Shown in pieces: positions 16,415 through 23,827 of a stretch of 25,315 nt of DNA; position 1 is the first letter of the stretch, and every line of letters begins with the position of its first letter. The stretch is taken from positions 1 to 25,315 of the forward strand of contig JAPLER010000063.1 of NCBI GenBank assembly GCA_026391115.1, read 5' to 3'. This stretch comes from Bacteroidota bacterium. Its GTDB lineage: Bacteria > Bacteroidota > Bacteroidia > Chitinophagales > Chitinophagaceae. The position numbers were made by a program, and so were the translations under genes. The notes under the pieces are model-generated. The model saw only the letters and a list, made by a program, of their open reading frames with translations, was not told the DNA's origin and did no database searches.

Positions 16415-17410
16415 TTAAATACCATTGCTGATATAGTGGTTTAAAAACTTAAACATAATTAGCAATGGTAAAATTTCAACACAGCAAAAGTAAAGAAAAA
16501 AATGAAAGGCGTTTATTTTTAATATGTTGCTAACACTTTTGTAAGTGATAAACAATCTAAAAAACAATAAAATTGCAATGATTGCCAATGAAACTTCAAT
16601 GACTTGATGTGCCATTAATTTATTTGAAAATGCAATTAAAAATAAAATAGGAATAAATACGATTCCTAAAATTTTATTAATGATAAATACAATGAAATTA
16701 TAAGCAGTTGCAGCTGTTGATTTATTATAAATCCAACCAAGAAATTGAGTAAAAAGCAATTTGAATAAATAAATGCAAATTAGTGCAATGCAAGCTACTA
16801 AGGCCACATACCAGAAACTATATTTTACAAAGCCAATATTTTCGAGCGCTAATGCAATAAAAAAAGAAGTAGATATAATGAACAAAATATTGAGTAGCAT
16901 TGATGCTACATTATCTTGCGAAAGTTGTTCTCGAGTTTGGACTTGCCTAAACTGTGTTTGAAAAATAATCGCAAAAATATTTTTTACATACCTAGGAAAA
17001 ATTAGTTTAACTATGGCAAGTACAATTACGATACACAGCAATGCATAAAATAAAATGTCTTTTGAAGAAGAATCTTTAAAAGCAGTAATCATCAACTCTG
17101 TCTTATTACTATTTAGTATAGGATATTCGATTAAAATACTGTAAGTATTGCTATCTTTTCTTTCTAGTATTTTAACAACAGTATCTTTCAATAACGAACT
17201 TGTATCTTTTGATTTTGTTGTATCGATAACAAAATTAAAATTCGATGAATCTTGGAAAGAAAAGGTGTTTTTTGCTTTAAGTGAATCAACAATTTTGGGT
17301 TTTTGAATATTTTTATGAACGATAGGTTTTGCAGATCTAGCAATAGAATCAGCTTGCCCATTTGAACAGCAAAATATAAAAACATAAAATATGGTCAAAA
17401 AAAATTTCAT
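16415..17410 (-). CDS. DUF4271 integral membrane protein
   Basis: This 331-residue membrane protein has a signal-like N-terminus (residues 1-19, FIFCCSNGQ). A Ser/Lys/Asp-rich, probably periplasmic stretch follows (20-115), then six hydrophobic segments at about 119-138, 168-190, 197-220, 234-262, 267-288 and 300-321. The membrane region, with QTQFRQVQTREQL between spans 1 and 2 and FLYFCCVEILPLLIMFK near the end, fits DUF4271. The function of that family is unknown. It lies between a BamA-like gene (39 bases upstream) and hemD (19 bases downstream), a DUF4271-hemD linkage I recall from other Bacteroidota. That suggests a role linked to tetrapyrroles or the envelope, but this is only context. 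Confidence 0.85.
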   Translation of the reverse strand: MKFFLTIFYVFIFCCSNGQADSIARSAKPIVHKNIQKPKIVDSLKAKNTFSFQDSSNFNFVIDTTKSKDTSSLLKDTVVKILERKDSNTYSILIEYPILNSNKTELMITAFKDSSSKDILFYALLCIVIVLAIVKLIFPRYVKNIFAIIFQTQFRQVQTREQLSQDNVASMLLNILFIISTSFFIALALENIGFVKYSFWYVALVACIALICIYLFKLLFTQFLGWIYNKSTAATAYNFIVFIINKILGIVFIPILFLIAFSNKLMAHQVIEVSLAIIAILLFFRLFITYKSVSNILKINAFHFFLYFCCVEILPLLIMFKFLNHYISNGI

Positions 17411-17449
17411 TGATAAATAAGTTGCAAATAAACAATTTTTAAAACTTAT

Positions 17450-19171
17450 TTATAAATTACTTACAATGCCAATATGAATTTTTGTTTCTCTAAGGTTGAA
17501 AGGCAAATCGTTTCTTTTACCTGCAGCAAAACTTATGTTTAAAATACCTTGTTTGGTTTCAAATGCTAAACCTAAACCGCCACTTATGTAGCTATAATCG
17601 TTTTTATTTGATTTGTTTTTTGTAAAACCACCATCGCTAAAGGCAAAAAAATATGAGTTGTTTGCAATTAAGTATCTATACTCTACTGATGACACAATGT
17701 ATTCATTGGTAAAAATATTTTCTTCATCAAAGCCTCTTAATAACTTAAATCCACCAATTTGAAATAGCTCATTTTGAAAATAATTTTTTGTTTGAATAAT
17801 ACCATAATTAGCAGCCAACTTTAAGACAGATTGCTTATTTAAAACAAAGTATTTTGCTGCTTCGATTTTTGCTTTAATTTGATAAGAATTTATTTGAACA
17901 GAGTCGTATAAACTACTGTAATTAAAACCTCCATTTTTTAAGCTTGTAATTGTGTTATTGGGTTTTATATTTTTTTGACCAAAGCTTGTAAAAAGTCTTA
18001 TTTCAAAACCCTTTCGTCTATTAACTTTTGAACCAATCGTGTTATTATAAAAATATTCAAAACCCAAGTTGGTAATATTAAAATCTAAAACCTGTTGTAA
18101 CTTTTTTGTAGCAATAATTTGCAAGGTATCTGGTTGAATAATACGTGTAGTAAGGCTTCCAAGCGAAATAGCAAATCTAGACTTGTTGTTAATTTCATAT
18201 TCAATACCAATATTTGTATTAATATTTATGTAAGCACTATCACGTTTATATAAATTAAAATTGAAATTTAATTGTGCTTTGCTATTGAAAATATAAGGCA
18301 TAGCAAAACCAATATCAATACGTGGCGATTGTGGTTGAATTTGTTGCCAATTTAAACTAATGCTTTCTCCTTTGGCAAAAGCATTTAATAAATTTAAATT
18401 GGCATCTAAAGTAAAAAGGAGTTTCCCATTAGTTTGATTATTATTTGGTAAAAACCCAATGATAGCATCAAACTTATTTACCTTTTTAGGTTGCAAATAC
18501 AGGTTGATAACACAGCCTTTATTTAGCATTAAAATGTCGCTGTTTTTATAGCTTGATAAGTATGGCAATTGATTTATTCTATTATCAATTTCAGCAATTT
18601 TTTGGGCATTAAAAATACTTTGCTTATATAGTTTTAAGTAATGCTGTAAAAACTGATTATCAATGTTGACGCTGCCTATAATCCTTATACTGTCTATCTT
18701 GTATAAATATCCTTTATCAATTTTTAACGATGCAGTAATTTCATTTTGTTTATTTATAACAACACTATCAAAGCTAAGTTTAACAAATGGATAACCATTA
18801 TTTTGATAGTAGTTTAAAATGTTTTGTGGTATTTTTTCTATGATATTTGTATTGATTGTAGTTGTAGATAATTCATCTGGCAGGTTCAAATTTTTCCAAG
18901 TGTATTTGTTGCCAATAAATAATTTTATCGTGTATAGACTTTCTTTTTCAAAAACAGTGTCTATTGAGGCTGTTATAAAACCTTGAACTTTAAGCGTGGC
19001 AAGCATTTGCTCAATATAGTTTAAACAAACTGTTTTACTAGAAAACTCACTTTGAAAAGGCATAGTTTTAGTGATAGAATTACTATCTATGACTAATACT
19101 TGTAACATTGTTTTTTGTGCCTTTGTATAAAGACATAATAGTGTAAACAATACTGCAAATATTTTTTTCAT
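17450..19171 (-). CDS. BamA/TamA-like outer-membrane barrel protein with POTRA domains
   Basis: A 573-residue Omp85-superfamily protein. The signal peptide is residues 1-18 (ending TKA before Q19). Residues about 20-230 form two or three POTRA-like domains: LKVQGFITASIDTVF, then IPQNILNYYQNNGYPFVKLSF, and GYLYKIDSIRIIGSVNID, which is a typical POTRA opening. The barrel runs from about 232 to 573. It includes the diagnostic GGFKLLRGFDEENIF at 473-487 with the LRGF motif that lies inside Omp85 barrels, then EYIVSSVEYRYLI. The C-terminus is ETKIHIGIVSNL, without a final Phe. It is shorter than BamA and is probably a TamA-like or specialised paralog for inserting outer-membrane or lipid components. 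It is first in a unit with DUF4271 and hemD. Confidence 0.85.
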   Translation of the reverse strand: MKKIFAVLFTLLCLYTKAQKTMLQVLVIDSNSITKTMPFQSEFSSKTVCLNYIEQMLATLKVQGFITASIDTVFEKESLYTIKLFIGNKYTWKNLNLPDELSTTTINTNIIEKIPQNILNYYQNNGYPFVKLSFDSVVINKQNEITASLKIDKGYLYKIDSIRIIGSVNIDNQFLQHYLKLYKQSIFNAQKIAEIDNRINQLPYLSSYKNSDILMLNKGCVINLYLQPKKVNKFDAIIGFLPNNNQTNGKLLFTLDANLNLLNAFAKGESISLNWQQIQPQSPRIDIGFAMPYIFNSKAQLNFNFNLYKRDSAYININTNIGIEYEINNKSRFAISLGSLTTRIIQPDTLQIIATKKLQQVLDFNITNLGFEYFYNNTIGSKVNRRKGFEIRLFTSFGQKNIKPNNTITSLKNGGFNYSSLYDSVQINSYQIKAKIEAAKYFVLNKQSVLKLAANYGIIQTKNYFQNELFQIGGFKLLRGFDEENIFTNEYIVSSVEYRYLIANNSYFFAFSDGGFTKNKSNKNDYSYISGGLGLAFETKQGILNISFAAGKRNDLPFNLRETKIHIGIVSNL

Positions 19172-19176
19172 TGCTA

Positions 19177-19184
19177 CAAAGTAA
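19177..19184 (-). promoter_or_regulatory. Possible -7 element almost abutting the BamA-like gene start
   Basis: The minus strand reads TTACTTTG, then TAGCA, then ATG, the same element and gap as before the gene at 56. It matches TAnnTTTG at seven of eight positions. No good -33 box is visible. It would give an mRNA with little or no leader. Confidence 0.35.
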
Positions 19185-19270
19185 ATATATATACACTATT
19201 TATGTGTTAGGTAAATAGGGAGGTTGATATTTGCATAATATTTATGGTTAACATTTTATTACTAACTGTC

Positions 19271-19294
19271 AACTTTTAACAATCAACTTTTAAC
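19271..19294 (+). repeat. Two AACTTTTAAC repeats upstream of hemW
   Basis: Copies of the decamer lie at 19271-19280 and 19285-19294, both preceded by TC (TCAACTTTTAAC). The second ends five bases before the GTG start of hemW. They are identical to the copies before atpG and scpB. Confidence 0.7.
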
Positions 19295-19299
19295 TATCT

Positions 19300-20418
19300 G
19301 TGGCAGGCATTTATATTCATATTCCTTTTTGTAAACAGGCTTGCTTGTATTGTAATTTTCATTTTTCTACTAACAAAAAATTAATTCCACAGCTTGTAAA
19401 TGCTATTGCAAAAGAAGCTTTTTTGAGACAAGATTATTTAACTGAAACTATTGAAACTATTTACTTTGGTGGCGGCACGCCCTCTATTTTGCCAACAAGT
19501 GATATTGTTTTTTTAATAGATGAAATAAAGAAAATATTTGAAGTAAATAGTAATACTGAAATTACACTTGAAGCCAATCCTGATGATATTGATGAAGCTA
19601 ATTTAGTTGCTTGGAAAAAAGCCGGTATCAATAGATTTAGTTTAGGTATTCAAAGTTTTATTGATGCTGAATTGCAATGGATGAATAGAAGTCACAATGC
19701 TAAACAGGCAAAGCATTGTATAGATTTAATTAAAAAATATTTTACAAATTATTCTATTGATTTAATTTTTGGCAGCCAACTTTTGAGCAATGAAGATTGG
19801 TTGGTAAATATAAAAACAGCTTTATCATTTAATCCACCACATTTAAGTTGTTATGCTTTAACTATTGAAGAAAAAACAGTGCTTGGAAATAAAGTTTCAA
19901 AAAAAGTAATATCAAATATTGATAATGAGAAGCAAGCACAACAATTTAACATATTAATGAAAGAACTTGCTATCGCTGGGTTTCATCATTATGAAATCAG
20001 TAATTACGCTCAACCCAATTTTGAAAGCAAGCACAATAGTAGCTATTGGCAAAGCAAACACTATCTTGGTTTAGGACCATCTGCACATTCTTTTAATGGC
20101 AGCACACGCAGTTGGAATATTGCTAATAATGCTTTGTATATACAATCTATTGAAAATAATAATTTGCAAATAGAAACAGAAGAGTTAACAACAACACAAC
20201 AATTAAATGAATATATAATGATTGCGTTGAGAACTAGTGGAGGAATTAATTTGAATATAATTGAAGAAAGATTTGGTGTAACTATTTTACTAGAATTAAA
20301 GAATAAAATAACTGCTTGGCTACAAGCAAATCATATAGAACAAAAAAATAATTTTATTCAACTTACAAATCTTGGAAAGCTTTATGCAGATGGAATTGCA
20401 GCAGATTTATTTTTTTAA
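19300..20418 (+). CDS. hemW: HemW, radical SAM heme chaperone (coproporphyrinogen oxidase-like)
   Basis: HemW binds heme and is thought to insert it into target proteins; it is often misnamed oxygen-independent coproporphyrinogen oxidase. The radical-SAM cluster motif is C11-x3-C15-x2-C18 in IPFCKQACLYCNFHF, with Phe20 where true HemN has a fourth Cys. FGGGTPSILP (56-65) is the SAM-binding glycine motif, followed by LEANPDDI (90-97), RFSLGIQSF (112-120) and YEISNYA (231-237). A HemN C-terminal domain follows (GLGPSAHSF, then ALRTSGGI). Length 372 is normal. The start is the GTG at 19300, which gives the usual MAGIYIHIPFC opening; no ATG fits. The upstream gap holds two AACTTTTAAC repeats. It converges on tadA with only eight bases between stops. 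Confidence 0.93.
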   Translation: MAGIYIHIPFCKQACLYCNFHFSTNKKLIPQLVNAIAKEAFLRQDYLTETIETIYFGGGTPSILPTSDIVFLIDEIKKIFEVNSNTEITLEANPDDIDEANLVAWKKAGINRFSLGIQSFIDAELQWMNRSHNAKQAKHCIDLIKKYFTNYSIDLIFGSQLLSNEDWLVNIKTALSFNPPHLSCYALTIEEKTVLGNKVSKKVISNIDNEKQAQQFNILMKELAIAGFHHYEISNYAQPNFESKHNSSYWQSKHYLGLGPSAHSFNGSTRSWNIANNALYIQSIENNNLQIETEELTTTQQLNEYIMIALRTSGGINLNIIEERFGVTILLELKNKITAWLQANHIEQKNNFIQLTNLGKLYADGIAADLFF

Positions 20419-20426
20419 ACAAAACA

Positions 20427-20897
20427 CTATCTTTTGCTTTTAAAAAATGCTTTCATTAAACTAGCACATTCATTTTCAAGCACTCCTTTTACTAATTGTG
20501 CTTTGGGATGAAATGGCCAACTTTCTGGTTTTACTAATCCATCTTCATCTGTAAAAAATCGTAATCCGCCACTTTTTGTATCACTCGCTCCATAAACAAT
20601 TCTGCTTAATTTGCTCCAATACATAGCACCACAACACATTAAACAAGGCTCTACTGTAACATATAGACTTGCAGTTGGTAAATACTTAGATCCTAAACTT
20701 CCAAATGCAGATGTAAGAGCTAAAATTTCAGCATGGGCAGTTGCATCGTTTAGTTTTTCTACTTGATTATACGCTTTAGCAACCACCTTATTATTAATTA
20801 CAACTACTACACCAATTGGCACTTCATCCTCATCAAAAGCAATCTGGGCTTGCCTTAAAGCTTGTTGCATAAAATATTCGTCATTAACTTCTGTCAT
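20427..20897 (-). CDS. tadA: tRNA adenosine(34) deaminase TadA (nucleoside deaminase family)
   Basis: It converts A34 to inosine in tRNA-Arg(ACG). The 156-residue protein has the zinc-dependent deaminase signature: HAE at 55-57 (His zinc ligand, Glu proton shuttle) and PCLMC at 84-88 (Cys85 and Cys88 zinc ligands). TadA-like context is also present: VPIGVVVVINNKVVA, NDATAHAEILAL, TVEPCLMCCGAMYWSKLSRI and YGASDTKSGG. I chose the ATG at 20895-20897, giving MTEVNDEYFMQQAL; the open frame reaches a TTG at 20924, but that lies inside the terminator of the upstream gene. A guanine deaminase is a less likely alternative. The stop is eight bases from the stop of hemW. Confidence 0.88.
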   Translation of the reverse strand: MTEVNDEYFMQQALRQAQIAFDEDEVPIGVVVVINNKVVAKAYNQVEKLNDATAHAEILALTSAFGSLGSKYLPTASLYVTVEPCLMCCGAMYWSKLSRIVYGASDTKSGGLRFFTDEDGLVKPESWPFHPKAQLVKGVLENECASLMKAFFKSKR

Positions 20898-20911
20898 AAT
20901 AAATAATATAA

Positions 20912-20943
20912 AAAGAGTGTGCAATATTAATTACACACTCTTT
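20912..20943 (-). terminator. Terminator after the outer-membrane barrel gene
   Basis: A perfect ten-base stem AAAGAGTGTG/CACACTCTTT (20912-20921 with 20934-20943) has a 12-base loop. On the minus strand it ends in CTCTTTTTATATT. It separates the barrel gene at 20965 from tadA, which then needs its own promoter in the short region before 20897. Confidence 0.85.
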
Positions 20944-20964
20944 AATAATTTGTAAAATGGTTTA

Positions 20965-21807
20965 TTAAAACTTAATAACCGCATATATAGAAAAACCACT
21001 TCCTTGGCCAATGTTTCTACCAGAAATATCTTTAAAAATATTTCCCCATAAAGTAATATTTCTATCAATTCTTCTACCTAATCCAATTGTAGCCCTTAAG
21101 TAACTAAATTCTCTATTTAATGCAGGGTTTAAATTTGTTGCATCCGATATACTACTAGAAGATGTGATAAAATTTAGCTTCCCATTAACTTTCCAATCTT
21201 CATCTAAAGGTATACCAAGGGTAGCATTAATAAAAAATTGAGATGGGCCACCTGTATTGAAATAGCTTCTAAAGCCAGCTTCTAAATCATAATAAGAATC
21301 CTTTAAAGTTTCTGTATTCGTACCAGCTAGTCCTATTTTTCCCTCAAATCCAGCAGATGCGAAACCAGGCAAAAGCTTTGTTTCATAATTTTCGTAGCCT
21401 GGTATTATTAATGAACCAGTGACAGATAAGTGTTTATAATAGTCATAGTGATTTAAAAAGTAACACAAGCCTACAGTAATATCTCCTGTTGATGAAAACG
21501 GACCATCAGAAACCCCTAAATCTACCATTCTATTGCTGACATATGGAATATTGAACACAAAATCTACATCCCTTCCAATACCAACCCCACCATAAAGTCC
21601 AAAATAATTTGAAACAAAAATATCGTTGCTATAACCAGAATTTGCGGTAACACCGCTTTTATTCCAATAAGAACTAGCTGTATATCTTGTATAAGTTGGT
21701 ACTAGTAGCCATCTACCATTGCCAATTGGGAAACCGGCAAAACTGTTTTGTTGAAATACAATACACAGGGTTAATACAAATACAATTTTTAATAATATAT
21801 TTTTCAT
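20965..21807 (-). CDS. Small outer-membrane beta-barrel protein, function unknown
   Basis: The 280-residue protein has a clear signal peptide (1-24, MKNILLKIVFVLTLCIVF then SFA before G25). The mature part is a run of alternating beta-strands with aromatic girdle residues, for example LLVPTYTRYTAS, NYFGLYGGVGIGRDVDFVFN, DITVGLCYFLN, LRATIGLGRR, and a terminal SGFSIYAVIKF ending in Phe, the usual barrel end. It resembles proteins of the MetA-pathway of phenol degradation/transporter-like barrel type, but I cannot name a substrate. The gene starts 24 bases after the stop of the secreted esterase-like gene on the same strand, and a strong terminator follows, so the two form a two-gene unit. Confidence 0.75.
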   Translation of the reverse strand: MKNILLKIVFVLTLCIVFQQNSFAGFPIGNGRWLLVPTYTRYTASSYWNKSGVTANSGYSNDIFVSNYFGLYGGVGIGRDVDFVFNIPYVSNRMVDLGVSDGPFSSTGDITVGLCYFLNHYDYYKHLSVTGSLIIPGYENYETKLLPGFASAGFEGKIGLAGTNTETLKDSYYDLEAGFRSYFNTGGPSQFFINATLGIPLDEDWKVNGKLNFITSSSSISDATNLNPALNREFSYLRATIGLGRRIDRNITLWGNIFKDISGRNIGQGSGFSIYAVIKF

Positions 21808-21831
21808 TAAATCACATTTTTAAATTTATAA

Positions 21832-23235
21832 TTATGGTTGGCCAAATTTTTCTCTCAACCAAGCTTCTTTAAATCCATAAAAACCTTTGTCCATATTAGC
21901 TTCGCAATTTTTGCAAACGTATTTATCTTTTTTTGAAACTCGTAATTGATTAAAAAAATTATATACACCTATTGCTGGACTACTAATATTTTTTGAACCC
22001 CAACCCACAATAATAGGGCAACTTACATAAGGAGCAAAATGTACGGGGTCAAAGTAATCTAAAGTATTCAATAATGCATCTTTAGTATTTTTTTTTGTGC
22101 TATAATAATTTTTAAACATTAACGATGGAAAGGTTGTATTTGCTACACCTTCATTAAAGTTTATCATTGTTCGCATATCAATAAATGCTGGACTATCTAA
22201 AATAATACCTTTAAGATTTGGGTAAAATGACGAGACTATTACACTAATACTTGCACCCAAACCACAGCCTCCAACAACAACTTTACTATTATCTATACCT
22301 AATTTAGATGCAAATGTGTTTATCAATTCTATTCCTCTCAAAGCATCCAAATAAATTCCTTTAAATACAAACTTATTTTTATCTTTAATATTCAGCAACC
22401 CTAAATCGTAATATCCATAATTAAAATTAGTTGTACTAGGCCCTGTGCCACGTGTATTAATACTTAAAACGGCTACATCTCTTCTATATTCTGGTTTTAA
22501 CTCACTCATATAATCAGAGATATTATATAGAATTGGATTTTTTCTATTATTTTTTGGTATAGTTAACCAACCAAAAATTACAGCTTTTTCTGTAGAGCTA
22601 AACTGCACCTCATAAGCATCGCTAAACTTATTTCCTAAATCTGGTCTTGGTGTTATACTAAAATTTGCTGGCGATGCAGCCAATTCTCTTCTTGCTTGAT
22701 CCCAATAATTTACTAAATCTGCTGGTGGATTATTCTTTATATATATCTTTTCTGGCTCATAACCAAAATTATATACAACCGTATCTGCGTATCTTTCTGT
22801 GATAACGCTAATGTTAGAAACGTAATAACCAGGTTGTAGTTGAGAGCTTTCAAATAAAAAATCTTTTTCGTACACCCCTCTTTTTTTTATTTTAAAAGGA
22901 TGTATATCTTTATACAAAGCAACACCAGTTTGATTTGCAATTTGTGTTACTATACTACCAGACTGTTCTTCTTTCAAAGTATTTTCTAGCCTAACAGAAT
23001 AGCCTATATGTTTATCTCTTGATTCATAAATATTGTCTTTGCCTAAACCTCTTACACTGCGTTTGATGGATGTTTTGTCTTTATATATCACTAAGCCATT
23101 GGCTTGTGGTACAGTTGTAGTATTTAAAAATTGCAATGGCTTTTGAGCAATAACATTACTACACAACAAAACAGTGTAACATACTATTGTACACCATTTA
23201 ATATTTATTGAACTGTATGGTAACAGTTTAGGCAT
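21832..23235 (-). CDS. Secreted acetylxylan-esterase-like alpha/beta hydrolase with degenerate catalytic triad
   Basis: The 467-residue protein has a signal peptide (1-30, ending SNVIA before Q31), a beta-rich N-terminal region (about 31-165) and an acetylxylan esterase (AXE1)-like domain (about 170-467). Family features are PPADLVNYWDQARRELA (170-186), INTRGTGPST (259-268) and FKGIYLDALRGIELI (291-305). Where AXE1 proteins have the GGSQGG nucleophile elbow, this one has GGCGLG (322-327), so Ser becomes Cys324. The acid region GWGSKNISSP (411-420) has no Asp, and the usual GHE near the end reads NCE (443-445), so the catalytic His is Cys444. Unless another residue set is used, it should not be an esterase. 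The codon at 324 is TGT. A TAAATTTC promoter-like element lies at 23249-23256. A barrel gene follows. Confidence 0.75.
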   Translation of the reverse strand: MPKLLPYSSINIKWCTIVCYTVLLCSNVIAQKPLQFLNTTTVPQANGLVIYKDKTSIKRSVRGLGKDNIYESRDKHIGYSVRLENTLKEEQSGSIVTQIANQTGVALYKDIHPFKIKKRGVYEKDFLFESSQLQPGYYVSNISVITERYADTVVYNFGYEPEKIYIKNNPPADLVNYWDQARRELAASPANFSITPRPDLGNKFSDAYEVQFSSTEKAVIFGWLTIPKNNRKNPILYNISDYMSELKPEYRRDVAVLSINTRGTGPSTTNFNYGYYDLGLLNIKDKNKFVFKGIYLDALRGIELINTFASKLGIDNSKVVVGGCGLGASISVIVSSFYPNLKGIILDSPAFIDMRTMINFNEGVANTTFPSLMFKNYYSTKKNTKDALLNTLDYFDPVHFAPYVSCPIIVGWGSKNISSPAIGVYNFFNQLRVSKKDKYVCKNCEANMDKGFYGFKEAWLREKFGQP

Positions 23236-23362
23236 AGGTACGGCTACAGAAATTTAGGTTATAACGTTTTTTATTAGTAAAAATTATATTTTAATTAATG
23301 TTTCGCGTTTATGTTGAAAACCTTTGTTAAGCAATTACAATTTCAACTGACAGAAAAGCGTT

Positions 23363-23370
23363 TACTTTTG
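23363..23370 (+). promoter_or_regulatory. -7 promoter element for the epimerase gene
   Basis: TACTTTTG is an exact match to the Bacteroidota -7 consensus TAnnTTTG, followed by an A-rich ten-base spacer and ATG. TTTC at 23341-23344 lies 18 bases upstream as a poor -33 candidate. The predicted leader is only a few bases. Confidence 0.45.
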
Positions 23371-23380
23371 AAAAAAAATT

Positions 23381-23782
23381 ATGCTTAAAGTAGAACATAT
23401 AGGTATTGCTGTTAAAGATTTTAATACATCGATAACATTGTTTGAAAAATTATTAAATACCAGCTGCTATAAAACAGAAACTGTTACTGGCGAAAATGTG
23501 AATACTGCTTTTTTTAAACAAGGAGAAACTAAAATTGAGTTACTTGAGAGTATTACGTCTGACGGTGTTATTGCAAAGTTTATCGATAAGAAAGGAGAAG
23601 GCATACACCATATTGCATTTGAAGTAACTGATATTGAAACTGAAATGAAACGCCTCCAAGATGAGGGTTTTATATTGCTGAATGAAGTACCAAAGCAAGG
23701 TGCTGATAATAAATTAGTATGTTTTTTACACCCCAAAAACACCAATGGTGTTTTGATTGAGTTGTGTCAGGAAAGAATGTAG
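23381..23782 (+). CDS. mce: Methylmalonyl-CoA epimerase (VOC superfamily)
   Basis: It interconverts (2R)- and (2S)-methylmalonyl-CoA between propionyl-CoA carboxylase or succinyl-CoA and methylmalonyl-CoA mutase. The 133-residue protein is a compact vicinal-oxygen-chelate fold with two beta-alpha-beta-beta-beta units. Metal ligands fit: His6 in VEHIGIAVKD, a His in GEGIHHIAFEV (76-77) and Glu127 in NGVLIELCQ. The phrases ETKIELLES (49-57) and GADNKLVCFLHPKNTNGV (107-124) are typical of this enzyme rather than other VOC proteins. Length is usual. No mutase gene is in the window. It converges on the broken beta-oxidation gene, 45 bases between stops, which would fit use of odd-chain or branched acyl-CoA products. 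Confidence 0.92.
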   Translation: MLKVEHIGIAVKDFNTSITLFEKLLNTSCYKTETVTGENVNTAFFKQGETKIELLESITSDGVIAKFIDKKGEGIHHIAFEVTDIETEMKRLQDEGFILLNEVPKQGADNKLVCFLHPKNTNGVLIELCQERM

Positions 23783-23827
23783 AGATATTAATTTTACTAA
23801 GAGCAAGTGAATACGCCCATAAAATGA

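Noticed and set aside
20898..20924. TTG start nine codons upstream of tadA
   Set aside because: It lies within the terminator stem of the upstream gene, and the family start matches the ATG at 20897.
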